Below are positions 28,441-37,281 of a stretch of DNA of 64,000 nucleotides, in pieces (the first letter of the stretch is position 1; the number at the start of each line of letters is the position of its first letter). Below the pieces are notes generated by a model. The model ran no database searches. It was not told where the DNA came from and worked only from the letters and a program-made list of their open reading frames with translations. The stretch spans positions 80,113 through 144,112 of the forward strand of contig NZ_CP060791.1 of assembly GCF_018343815.1 (NCBI RefSeq). Direction: 5' to 3'. Source of the stretch: Chlamydia crocodili. Its GTDB lineage: Bacteria; Chlamydiota; Chlamydiia; Chlamydiales; Chlamydiaceae. A program made the translations under genes and the position numbers.

Positions 28441-30307
28441 AAGTCGTCAAATACTGCACTCGACTTATAAGTTACTTAAAAGCAAAAAACTTTCTCAACA
28501 TCCCGACTCTCAAAAAGAATTACAAATATTACTAGAACAACTCGAAGAAGCTATCTTTCAACAAGATCAAGAAACAGCTAGTCAACTTGCAGAGCAGGCT
28601 CAGAGATTCAGTAAATGCTATCCCGCTTCTTTTGCAAAGAAATCTTGGGAGCTTACTAAAGCTATTCTTTTTGCCGCTGTAGTTGCTTTTCTTATTCGTC
28701 AATTTTGGTTTGAGCTTTATGAAGTTCCTACTGGGTCTATGCGCCCAACGATTTTAGAACAAGATCGGATGATTGTTTCCAAAACAACTTTCGGTCTACA
28801 CTTCCCTTTTGAGAAAAAACCATGGGGATTACGTCCTGAAGCCATTACTCGTGGTGGACTTATAGTTTTCACTGTTGGCGATCTTCCCATTCCAAATTCT
28901 GATACAAAGTACTTTGGATTCATTCCCGGGAAAAAACGTTATATTAAGCGTTGTATGGGGAAACCCGGTGATATTCTCTATTTTTACGGAGGAAAAATTT
29001 ACGGTCTTGATAAAGATGGGGCGGTTATTCATTTCCCTAATGATTTTGGTCTTGAGAATCTCTATCACGTCCCCTACATATCTTTCGACGGCTCTACAGA
29101 AATTATAAATAATGAAAAAACTATAGCATTATTTAAACAAATGAACCAACCTTGTGGTAAGATTTCATTACCTCAGGAAGGCCCTTACGGCAAATTTTTT
29201 CACAATGGTTCTTGGCATAATGATATCCCTAACGCGTTGAAAACTCCCCACACATCTCCTGTTAGTTATTCCGATCTTTTTGGCATGGGCAACTATGCTA
29301 TGGTACGTATTCTTACTCATAAACAAGCCAGTCTATGTCATACTATTCCAAATCCAATAGCTCAAACCTATTTAGAAATTTGTCACACTCCAAACGTTTC
29401 TTACCCTACGCCCCATCTTCAACACTATAACAACCAAATAATTCCTACTATACAACCTATGAAGACGCTTCTTCCCCTAAGGCAAGAGCATATTCATCTT
29501 ATTAGGAATAATCTTAATACATCACGATTTGTTATTTCCGATGGCGTTGCTTACAAGTACCAACCATTTGCGAGAGGATCAGAGGATACGGCAAAACTCT
29601 TTGCCCTACCTTTTCCAGGAGTGGATAACGGTTGTTACGAATATTCTAAGGGAGAAGCTTATAAAATAGGTTTTGGGGGTATGCGTTATAAGCTAAAACC
29701 AACGCACGCATTAATGCAACTAAATGATAGTCAGGTAATTGATCTATTTAACTGCGGTATTAATTTTAGCTCTTTCTTTATTCCAAAAAATCCCAAATAC
29801 AACCCTTTGCCAAGTCGTTATGCATTTTATAACCAAGGGAATCTCTATGTTATGGATTCTCCTATCTTCATTAAAAATGATCCCGCCTTACAAAAGTTCA
29901 TAGAATCTGAAAAAACAAAGCAAGAAGCATCTTCAGAAGATCGCCCTTATATAGGTTTTATTGATAGAGGCCCTCCTCCACAAGATCTAGAACAATTCTC
30001 AAGATTCATTCATAATTTTGGAATACAAATTCCTGAAGGTCATGTTCTAGTTTTAGGAGATAATTATCCTATGAGTGCTGATAGCCGTGAATTTGGCTTT
30101 GTTCCTATAGAAAATCTTTTAGGATCACCCTTATGGATTTTCTGGCCTTTGGGACATTTTGGACATTTAAAAAATGTTCCCGCTCCAACCACATTACCTG
30201 GATATTTAGTTAATAGCCTAGCTTTAGGATTCTTCGTTTATATCTTTGGATATATGTATTACCAAAGACATCGCCGTCTATTTCCAAAAAATGACAAGAA
30301 GAAATAA
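28415..30307 (+). CDS. lepB: Signal peptidase I (large, with insertion)
   Basis: From ATG 28415 (MRHRYSLNKSRQIL) it encodes 630 aa, about twice the usual size; an upstream start at 28364 is less likely. An N-terminal soluble helical region precedes a membrane segment (AILFAAVVAFLIRQFWF), then box B with the catalytic serine at about 108 (PTGSMRPT), box D with the general-base lysine at about 178 (YIKRCMGKPGD) and, far downstream, box E (GDNYPMSADSREFG). Some 330 residues of unknown content separate boxes D and E. A last membrane segment lies near the C-terminus. It cleaves Sec and Tat signal peptides at the outer face of the inner membrane. It corresponds to CT020. Confidence 0.94.
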   Translation: MRHRYSLNKSRQILHSTYKLLKSKKLSQHPDSQKELQILLEQLEEAIFQQDQETASQLAEQAQRFSKCYPASFAKKSWELTKAILFAAVVAFLIRQFWFELYEVPTGSMRPTILEQDRMIVSKTTFGLHFPFEKKPWGLRPEAITRGGLIVFTVGDLPIPNSDTKYFGFIPGKKRYIKRCMGKPGDILYFYGGKIYGLDKDGAVIHFPNDFGLENLYHVPYISFDGSTEIINNEKTIALFKQMNQPCGKISLPQEGPYGKFFHNGSWHNDIPNALKTPHTSPVSYSDLFGMGNYAMVRILTHKQASLCHTIPNPIAQTYLEICHTPNVSYPTPHLQHYNNQIIPTIQPMKTLLPLRQEHIHLIRNNLNTSRFVISDGVAYKYQPFARGSEDTAKLFALPFPGVDNGCYEYSKGEAYKIGFGGMRYKLKPTHALMQLNDSQVIDLFNCGINFSSFFIPKNPKYNPLPSRYAFYNQGNLYVMDSPIFIKNDPALQKFIESEKTKQEASSEDRPYIGFIDRGPPPQDLEQFSRFIHNFGIQIPEGHVLVLGDNYPMSADSREFGFVPIENLLGSPLWIFWPLGHFGHLKNVPAPTTLPGYLVNSLALGFFVYIFGYMYYQRHRRLFPKNDKKK

Positions 30308-30339
30308 AGAAGACTCTCTATTTTGTAGAGAATCTTCTT
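30307..30339. terminator. Stem-loop between convergent lepB and ileS
   Basis: AAGAAGACTCTCTA and TAGAGAATCTTCTT pair over 13 of 14 positions with a TTTTG loop. The U tails are short on both strands, but the placement between converging stops fits a two-way terminator. Confidence 0.75.
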
Positions 30340-30357
30340 TGAAGAAATTTCAGAACC

Positions 30358-33300
30358 TTAGTTTACTTTGGGAGCTAATGTAAGAGCAATACATGTAGGA
30401 TGTCCATTAATATCCCACTCTTCTCCCTCAACAGTATCTTTAAATTCGAATCCAATAGTCAACGTCTCTTCGCAAATGTAATCTTCATAATGAAGAAATG
30501 CCTTTTTAACGTCTTCTGACGTATTTATTTGCAGAAGAATACGATCAGAAACATGCAACTTATGATTGCGACGCATTGTATTAATTTTATTTACTAATTC
30601 TCTAGAAATTGCCTCAATGATCAAATCTTCAGTTAACTGACAATCAAGAACCACAGTAAATAACGAAGAACTTCGAGCAACATATCCTGGATCTGTTTCC
30701 CAAGAAATTAATACATCATCTATACCCAAAGTAATTTCTTCCAAACCCAAATCAAGAAGAATAAATTGTTGTTTTAGCAACTGTTGTATTTGCCCTTGAG
30801 AAAGAGAGCTCAGCGCTCTTTGCACGTCCTTTATCTTCTCACCAACCTTCCTACCTAGAGAACGAAAATTAGGTTTCACAGTCGTTTTTACAAAGCTTGG
30901 CGTCTCTTTATAAAATACGATATTTTTTACATTGAGTTCTTCTGCGATGAGTTGCTCAAAAGAAGTCAACTCATCTAAACGATCTTTAGGACCTACTATA
31001 TAAAAATTCGCTAAGGGTTGACGTACTTTTAACTTATGTTCCTTACGTAGAGAATGCCCTAGACCTACAATCTCTCGAGCATCGCTCATGCGTTGTTCCA
31101 AATCTGGAAATACTTTAGCAAGATCTATATGAGGGAAATCACAAAGATGTACAGACTCTTGAGAATGTTCAGTTTTGATCTGTTGGTAAATATCTTCAGA
31201 TATAAATGGGATAAAAGGAGCGATTACTCTACAGAAAACAGTAAGCACTTCATAAAGTGTAGCAAAAGCTGCTCTTCTATCTGGAGTATCTTCAGATTCC
31301 CAAAAACGTCTACGACAACGACGAATATACCAATTTGTTAGATCGTCAATAAAAGTAACAAAAGGATTTACAGCAGTATTTAAATTATAAGAGCTCATAC
31401 TCTCACGAACTTTACCAACAACAGTATAGAGATTAGAAAGAATCCATCTATCGATCTCGGTATAGGTTATCTCTTCCTTATCGTAATTATTAGCATCGAA
31501 ACCATACAGATCTGTATAAGTTTTGAAAAAAGATAACACATTTGTTAAAGGTAGGAGAATTTGTTTAAGAATAGATTCAACACCCTTATCTGAAAACCGC
31601 AAATCCTCAGCCTTAACAACAACGCTGTCTAACAAATACAATCTTAGAGCATCAGCTCCGTAGGTATTCATAATTCCCATAGGACTAGGATAGTTATTTA
31701 GCCTTTTAGACATCTTATTTCCATCTTCAGCTAAAACAATACCGTTAACTATCGCATTTTTAAATGCTGGTTGATCAAATAAGGCAGAAGAAATCACAGT
31801 GAGAGTATAAAACCATCCTCGCGTCTGATCTAAACCTTCTGCTATAAAATCTGCAGGAAACCCAGCTTCAGTCTCCTTCTGATTTTCAAAAGGATAATGA
31901 TTTTGCGCATAAGGCATAGCGCCTGAATCAAACCAACAGTCAAATACATAAGGAACTCTTTGAAAAGTCTTCCCATCTTTTTCAACTTTTAATTGGTCAA
32001 TAAAATGACAATGCAAATCAGAAATCTTCTCCCCAGTAAGCTCTTCAAGCTCTTTTACAGAGCCTATAACTAAGATTTCCCCGTCTTTACTTTTCCAAAT
32101 AGGAATAGGAGTTCCCCAATAACGATTCCTACTAATTGCCCAATCTCTAGCACCGTCTAACCACTTACCGAAACGCCCTTCTTTGATATGTTCAGGCACC
32201 CAATGTATCTTCTGATTAGCTCGCAACATCTTATCCTTGATCTTCTCAACAGAAACAAACCAAGAGTTCACTGTTTTGTAAATTAATGGGGTATCTGTTC
32301 TCCAACAGAAAGGATAACGGTGCATTATAGTCCCGTGATAAAAAACCTTTCCTAGATTTTTTAAAGATCTAATAATTCCCTTATCACAATTCTTAATGTA
32401 TTGGCCCTGATACTCAGGAATTTCTTCCGTAAAGCATCCGTGATTATCCACAGGACACACTATAGGTACATGGTGTTCTTTACATACAAAGAAGTCCGCT
32501 TCACCAAATGCAGGAGCCATGTGTACAACCCCTGTACCTTCACTCTCTTCTACAAATGAGCCAGAAAGAATTTTGTAAGCTCCTTCTGCACGTTTATGTT
32601 CAAAAAAGCTAAAGGGTGGTTCATAGCTTTTCCCTACTAAAGCTGTCCCTAAAAAACTTTCTAAAATTTCATATGAATCCGGGTCTGAAAACCATCGGGA
32701 TAAACACCCTTGGCCTAAGATCCATTCCTCTTTGGAAACCTTATCCGCAACACGTACATAAGTAATTTCAGGACCCACCGCAGCTGCCATATTAGATACT
32801 AATGTCCATGGTGTTGTTGTCCATACTAATAAAGATGCAGGATCTCCTTGCAAAGCAAACTTGATAACTACAGAAGGATCATCTACTTCTTTATAATTTT
32901 GACCTGCTTCAAAGTTAGATAAAGGTGTACCTAATTTCGTAGAGAAAGGAACCACCTTCACACCTTCATAAACTAGGCCCTGATCATAAAGAGAACGAAA
33001 TACCCACCAGACACTTTCCATAAATGAAGCATCCATTGTCTTCCACGTAGCAGAAAAGTCTACCCAACGTCCCAAGCGATTTACATAGTGTTCCCACTCA
33101 TCGACGTAACGAAAAACAATCTTCCGACATTCCTCATTAAACTTGGCAATCCCAAAGTCTTCAATAGCCCCGGGAGTAGTAAGATCTAAAGATTTTTCTA
33201 CCTCATATTCTACAGGAACACCGTGACAGTCCCATCCAAAACGCCTAGGAACATAATATCCATCCATAGTAGCAAAACGTCCGACAACATCCTTAATTGT

Positions 33301-33489
33301 CCCTGCAAGGAGGTGACCATAATGGGGTAGACCCGTAGCAAACGGCGGGCCATCATAAAAAGAATACAGAGTTTTGCCTTCTCTGTTTTTTAAGGATTTT
33401 TGAAAAATATGATTTGTTTTCCAAAAATCCAATATTTTCTCTTCTCTGTTAGCAAGACTTTCCTTGCTCCCTTCGCCTTCCGTATTCAT
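30358..33489 (-). CDS. ileS: Isoleucyl-tRNA synthetase
   Basis: The 1043-aa class-I synthetase has YDGPPFATGLPHYGHLLAGT (HIGH as HYGH), DWAISRNRYWGTPIP, CWFDSGAMPYAQ in the active site and the KMSKR loop (GNKMSKRLNNYPSP). Length and the HYGH/KMSKR variants match the eukaryote-like type-2 IleRS group, which is often mupirocin-tolerant; that tolerance is not shown here. An editing (CP1) domain with TTTPWTLVSN is present. There is no clear ribosome binding site before ATG 33489. It charges tRNA-Ile and stands alone, divergent from tmRNA. Confidence 0.97.
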   Translation of the reverse strand: MNTEGEGSKESLANREEKILDFWKTNHIFQKSLKNREGKTLYSFYDGPPFATGLPHYGHLLAGTIKDVVGRFATMDGYYVPRRFGWDCHGVPVEYEVEKSLDLTTPGAIEDFGIAKFNEECRKIVFRYVDEWEHYVNRLGRWVDFSATWKTMDASFMESVWWVFRSLYDQGLVYEGVKVVPFSTKLGTPLSNFEAGQNYKEVDDPSVVIKFALQGDPASLLVWTTTPWTLVSNMAAAVGPEITYVRVADKVSKEEWILGQGCLSRWFSDPDSYEILESFLGTALVGKSYEPPFSFFEHKRAEGAYKILSGSFVEESEGTGVVHMAPAFGEADFFVCKEHHVPIVCPVDNHGCFTEEIPEYQGQYIKNCDKGIIRSLKNLGKVFYHGTIMHRYPFCWRTDTPLIYKTVNSWFVSVEKIKDKMLRANQKIHWVPEHIKEGRFGKWLDGARDWAISRNRYWGTPIPIWKSKDGEILVIGSVKELEELTGEKISDLHCHFIDQLKVEKDGKTFQRVPYVFDCWFDSGAMPYAQNHYPFENQKETEAGFPADFIAEGLDQTRGWFYTLTVISSALFDQPAFKNAIVNGIVLAEDGNKMSKRLNNYPSPMGIMNTYGADALRLYLLDSVVVKAEDLRFSDKGVESILKQILLPLTNVLSFFKTYTDLYGFDANNYDKEEITYTEIDRWILSNLYTVVGKVRESMSSYNLNTAVNPFVTFIDDLTNWYIRRCRRRFWESEDTPDRRAAFATLYEVLTVFCRVIAPFIPFISEDIYQQIKTEHSQESVHLCDFPHIDLAKVFPDLEQRMSDAREIVGLGHSLRKEHKLKVRQPLANFYIVGPKDRLDELTSFEQLIAEELNVKNIVFYKETPSFVKTTVKPNFRSLGRKVGEKIKDVQRALSSLSQGQIQQLLKQQFILLDLGLEEITLGIDDVLISWETDPGYVARSSSLFTVVLDCQLTEDLIIEAISRELVNKINTMRRNHKLHVSDRILLQINTSEDVKKAFLHYEDYICEETLTIGFEFKDTVEGEEWDINGHPTCIALTLAPKVN

Positions 33490-33625
33490 GCTTTAGCCGT
33501 TAAGTACGTATAGATGTAAAATCACTCTCAAAATAAAGATTTTTCTGGTTTTCGTCCACATTACCCTAGAATTTGAGAAAAATTCTCCTTCTCTTGACAA
33601 CATTTAAAATAGAGAGATACTTGAG

Positions 33626-33654
33626 TTGCACAAAAGCGAAGAAAAATTTAAAAT
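33626..33654 (+). promoter_or_regulatory. Sigma66-type promoter of ssrA
   Basis: TTGCAC (33626-33631), 17-nt spacer, TAAAAT (33649-33654), seven bases before the first base of tmRNA. A second pair upstream (TTGACA 33594, GATACT 33616) is possible. Confidence 0.6.
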
Positions 33655-33661
33655 ATACTCT

Positions 33662-34083
33662 GGGGGTGTATAGGTTTCGACTTGGAAATGAAGTGTTAAT
33701 TGCATGCGGAGGGCGTTGGCTGGCCTCCTAAAAAGCCGACAAAACAATAAATGCCGAACCTAAGGCTGAATGCGAAATTATCAGTTTCTCTGACCTCATT
33801 GAGGAAAGACTAGCTGCTTAATTAGCAAAAGTTGTTATTTAGATAACCTCTAGATAACCCGGTGCTCATAGACTCCACCAGAGGTTTGTGAAGTACCGTC
33901 ATCTATCTGGTTGGAATTTACCTTCTCTAATTCTCAAGAAGGTTTTTTCGAGATTATTGAGAGTCGTTGGTTTCCATAGATGTTCTTAGCTGAGGAAATT
34001 CAATGTAATACTACTAGGGACTAAGCATGTAGAGGTTAGCAGGGAGTTTACTAAGGACGAGAGTTCGAGTCTCTCCACCTCCA
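33662..34083 (+). ncRNA. ssrA: Transfer-messenger RNA (tmRNA)
   Basis: The tRNA-like ends GGGGGTG (33662) and CACCTCC plus discriminator A (34083) pair over seven positions; CCA is not encoded. GTTTCGACTTGG and the T-arm GAGTTCGAGTCTC are typical. The tag frame at 33753-33821 encodes 22 residues, starting AEPKAECEII and ending EERLAA before TAA, AA-ending as ClpXP/ClpAP degradation tags require. tmRNA with SmpB frees stalled ribosomes. It is one-piece, with its own promoter, between ileS and a hypothetical gene. Confidence 0.97.
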
Positions 34084-34248
34084 TATTTTTAATTTTTCTC
34101 AAGCCACACTCCAACTTTAACCCATTCTTTATCGAATCAGTAAATAATTTCTTGAAATGTACAAGGATTTCAATCAGAATTTGTCCGGAAACTTATTTTT
34201 GCATTATAGTTTTTCTCTAAATCCCACAATAGCAAGCTTGAGCAAAGC

Positions 34249-34746
34249 ATGAGAATTACACAAGACACAGTTTTAATAATAAATCACCAGCACACATCAA
34301 CTGGGCAACTAGATCATTATTTTGAACAAAATAAGCAACATGTTGTTCAGAATCCGTTGTATCGTTCATGTTTTGAATCTTTCCTGAGCTATTTACCAAT
34401 TTTTAGTACTCTAACAGGAGTACGTGCGTTATTAGGAATTTCCGATATTGAAACTGCTTTGCTTCTTCCAACAGGAGGTTATAGTAAAGTATGTACTATT
34501 TCCCCTTGTCTCGAAATCAATGAAGCGTTACCCACGATTCGCAAGGATGCCTGGTTAGAAATTTTTGGAATCAAAGGTCTTCTAACTATTTGTCAAGTAG
34601 TTCTGAAAGTTCTTCGAGTGATAATCAATTACTTTAAAAGAGTCTGCGGTGATATCACACCAACATCTGCCGATATTGATCCCAAGAAACAACCCATGTT
34701 CCCTCCAAAATCTGCTCAAGAAGAAATCTATGATTTCCTAGGCTAA
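34249..34746 (+). CDS. Small chlamydial membrane-associated protein, function unknown
   Basis: The 165-aa product has two hydrophobic stretches (SFLSYLPIFSTLTGVRALLGI at about residues 43-63 and GLLTICQVVLKVLRVIINYF at about 110-129) and a Pro-rich end (PKKQPMFPPKSAQEE). I do not recognise a family beyond other chlamydial small proteins; position suggests the CT018 homologue. It converges with the PIN-PhoH gene 9 bp away. The start at ATG 34249 has no strong ribosome binding site. Confidence 0.65.
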   Translation: MRITQDTVLIINHQHTSTGQLDHYFEQNKQHVVQNPLYRSCFESFLSYLPIFSTLTGVRALLGISDIETALLLPTGGYSKVCTISPCLEINEALPTIRKDAWLEIFGIKGLLTICQVVLKVLRVIINYFKRVCGDITPTSADIDPKKQPMFPPKSAQEEIYDFLG

Positions 34747-34755
34747 ACCACTAAA

Positions 34756-36054
34756 CTATAAAATAGTTGCAGCAGCAGCAGCAAGTTCGGAACGTTCCGT
34801 ACGTGTCATGAACATATGACCATAAAGAGATAAATGGTGAAATTTACCTACTAAATAGGTAAGTCCATTGGAATTTTCATCAAAGTATGGGCTATCGATT
34901 TGTGTAGGATCACCTGTAAGAACAATTTTCGTGCCTTTCCCTGCACGAGAAATGATGGTTTTAATCTCGTGAGGTGTAAGGTTCTGCGCTTCATCGATAA
35001 TCATAAACACTTTTGGTAAGGACCTTCCACGAATATATGTCAGAGCTTCCATCTCTAATTTTTTAGCTTCCATTAAAGATTGTAAGACCTCTGAAAAATC
35101 TCCCATACCACTAATATTAAAAAGGAATTCCATGTTATCGTAGATAGGCTGCATCCAGTGTAAAAGCTTTTCTTCCTTAACTCCAGGAAGGAATCCAATA
35201 TCTTTTCCCATCGGAATGATAGGACGACTCACTAGTAACTTATTATAATTCCCTTTATCAAATACCTGATGCATAGCCGCAGCTAAAGCTAAAACAGTTT
35301 TCCCTGATCCTGCTTGTCCCATAAGGGTAACTAATTTTATATCATCGCGCAAAAGAAGATCTAAAGCACACTTTTGTTCAGTATTTAAAGGTTTTATTCC
35401 CCAAATCTTATCTGGAAGAGATTTTAAAGAAACAATTCTTCCTTCACCTTCATGATAACGGCCGAGAGCAAAATAATTTTCTCCTGCTGAAATAAAAAAA
35501 TATTCATTAGGCGATGGATCTATATCTAAATCTAAAGGAATGTCTAAATATCCATTTGTATAAAAGCTCTCCACATCAGATGTAGGTACAATTAATTCAC
35601 GATAACCACGGTATAAAGATCTAAAAGAAAATCTTTTATTTTCATAATCCCGAGCTTCTATCCCCAAGGCTTCAGCTCGAACTCTACGTCCTAGACTCTT
35701 TGTTACAAAAATCATCGGCTCTCGTTGCGCTATCACTTGAAGTAGCTCTAACGTGAGTAGTTTTCGACGTTTCTCATCATTAGCTAAGTTAGCAATGGAA
35801 GATACTTCTATACGTAATTCACTACCATTAGGAAGAGATATCCCCTCGGAGTGATTGCCGGAACGTTCGAGTAACAAACGGATATTACTCAAAGCTCGTG
35901 AAGCATTTTTTGCTGATTCGTCACGATCTTTAGCAAATGCTTCCAACTCCTCAATTACAGTAAAAGGAATGATAATTCGTGTATCCTCAAAAGATGATAG
36001 GGCCTCAGGATCATAAATAAACACACTCGTATCAATGACCATTGTTTTCTTCAT
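34756..36054 (-). CDS. phoH: PIN-PhoH fusion ATPase/ribonuclease
   Basis: The 432-aa protein joins an N-terminal PIN nuclease-like domain (MVIDTSVFIYDPEAL with the first catalytic Asp; IPFTVIEELEAFAKDRDESAKNA) to a PhoH ATPase (MGQAGSGKTVLALAAAM Walker A near residue 245; VFMIIDEAQNLTPHEIKTIISRAG Walker B; VLTGDPTQID). Such PIN-PhoH (PhoH2) proteins unwind and cleave RNA in Mycobacterium, where they can be a toxin. In Chlamydia it is annotated as phoH (CT015). AGGAG lies eight bases before ATG 36054. Role here is inferred as RNA processing. Confidence 0.9.
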   Translation of the reverse strand: MKKTMVIDTSVFIYDPEALSSFEDTRIIIPFTVIEELEAFAKDRDESAKNASRALSNIRLLLERSGNHSEGISLPNGSELRIEVSSIANLANDEKRRKLLTLELLQVIAQREPMIFVTKSLGRRVRAEALGIEARDYENKRFSFRSLYRGYRELIVPTSDVESFYTNGYLDIPLDLDIDPSPNEYFFISAGENYFALGRYHEGEGRIVSLKSLPDKIWGIKPLNTEQKCALDLLLRDDIKLVTLMGQAGSGKTVLALAAAMHQVFDKGNYNKLLVSRPIIPMGKDIGFLPGVKEEKLLHWMQPIYDNMEFLFNISGMGDFSEVLQSLMEAKKLEMEALTYIRGRSLPKVFMIIDEAQNLTPHEIKTIISRAGKGTKIVLTGDPTQIDSPYFDENSNGLTYLVGKFHHLSLYGHMFMTRTERSELAAAAATIL

Positions 36055-36397
36055 TCAGCTAACTCCTAATGAAACAGGGCTCCAACCCTAATCAAGACAT
36101 TTTATATTTGCCAATATTCTTCCTAATAAAATGACGAAAATACTTAAAACAAATACTGAGAAAATCTGTGCTTGTATTGACAAAATTTTATTAGAAACTT
36201 CTTGACCCTTTTATATAATTCTAAGTAAAAAAAACTCTATTCTTATTCTTCTAAAAAGGAAAACTGCTTAACATCTTCAAGAAGTTAGGTTAAATTTAGC
36301 AATCGACGATATCAACTGCTAATTCGATTGTCAAAAAAACAGCGCTCCCCTACAATGACGTTAAGCAATAACAGTAGAGTTACCACTGGAGATGGCC
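36055..36397. other. Divergent intergenic region, phoH / CT016-like gene
   Basis: This AT-rich stretch holds the leader of phoH (with a small AGGG-CCCT hairpin near 36080-36093) and the promoter of the plus-strand gene. TATAAT occurs at about 36213-36218 but without a well spaced -35. Nothing else was recognised. Confidence 0.4.
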
Positions 36398-37135
36398 ATG
36401 AAAGTGAAAATTAATGACCAATTGATTTGCATTCCTCCCTATATTTCTGCACGATGGAATCAAATAGCCTTTATTGAATCGCAAGAAGGAGAAGTTAAAG
36501 GGCAGGCCACCCTCAAACTACATTTAATTGACGGGAAGATCATCTCTATCCCTAATTTAGATCAATCAATTATTGATATTGCTTTCCAAGAGCACCTCCT
36601 CCATCTAGAAACTTCTCAAATAATTCGAGACGAATCCGGTCGTGAAGATGATAAGCTAGGTATGCTCATGAATGTACTTCAGCAACTATCTAAAGATACA
36701 GACGTACAAATGTTTTCACATAAAGGTCTAATGTCTCCGCTATTTTCTGGAACTAGTCCCATGGAAATGATCCTACAACACACTCCGGAACATAAGGACC
36801 ATCCCGATGCACCTGCGGATATCTTAGAAAAAATGGTTATGGTGATTCGCACTCTGGCGGGAAATAATCCAAATCTTCTCCCTAAAGCAGAGCCTCATTG
36901 CAATTGTATGCATTGCCAAATTGGTAGAGTAATTAGTGAAGAAGAAGACGCCACTGTTTCGGAAGAAGATTTATCTTTCCGTACATGGGACATTAGCCCG
37001 AGTGGAAATAAATTGTATCTTGTTACCGATCCGTTAAACCCGAGTGAGCAGTTTAGTGTATATCTAGGGACGCCTATTGGTTGTACGTGCGGTAAGTTAA
37101 ATTGTGAACATGTAAAAGCAGTTCTCTATACTTAA
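36398..37135 (+). CDS. CT016-like protein with Cys-rich putative zinc sites
   Basis: ATG 36398 is preferred because GGAG lies six bases upstream; ATG 36392 is only one base away from it. The 245-aa product has no recognised catalytic domain. Two Cys/His clusters stand out: HCNCMHCQIG near residue 170 and GCTCGKLNCEHVKAVL at the C-terminus, together enough to ligate one or two zinc ions, suggesting a nucleic-acid or protein-binding role. The middle is acidic (ISEEEDATVSEEDLS). The name comes from position next to the CT017-like gene. Confidence 0.75.
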   Translation: MKVKINDQLICIPPYISARWNQIAFIESQEGEVKGQATLKLHLIDGKIISIPNLDQSIIDIAFQEHLLHLETSQIIRDESGREDDKLGMLMNVLQQLSKDTDVQMFSHKGLMSPLFSGTSPMEMILQHTPEHKDHPDAPADILEKMVMVIRTLAGNNPNLLPKAEPHCNCMHCQIGRVISEEEDATVSEEDLSFRTWDISPSGNKLYLVTDPLNPSEQFSVYLGTPIGCTCGKLNCEHVKAVLYT

Positions 37136-37167
37136 CTCTTAGTCGAGTTACTCGATTGGTAAGATAA

Positions 37168-37195
37168 TTGACTTTTTCACTGCAGTCGATATAAT
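37168..37195 (+). promoter_or_regulatory. Strong sigma66 promoter of the adhesin-like gene, with 5' stem-loop
   Basis: TTGACT (37168-37173), 16-nt spacer, TATAAT (37190-37195). The predicted start near 37202 puts a perfect stem CTAGGGG (37204-37210) / CCCCTAG (37217-37223) at the very 5' end of an 80-nt leader, a typical mRNA-stabilising position. There is no U run, so it is not a terminator. Confidence 0.8.
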
Positions 37196-37281
37196 TCTTT
37201 TTTCTAGGGGTCGCTTCCCCTAGAGGACTAGGTCACATCCTTGTATCGATTTCTAATGTGAACACATTGTAGGAGTAAAGC

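Noticed and set aside
36178-36218. TTGACA/TTGACC with TATAAT as a promoter of the CT016-like gene
   Set aside because: Spacing to TATAAT is about 29 and 6 bases, far from 16-18.
37204-37223. CTAGGGG/CCCCTAG stem as a terminator of the CT016-like gene
   Set aside because: No U run on either strand and it lies just downstream of a strong promoter.
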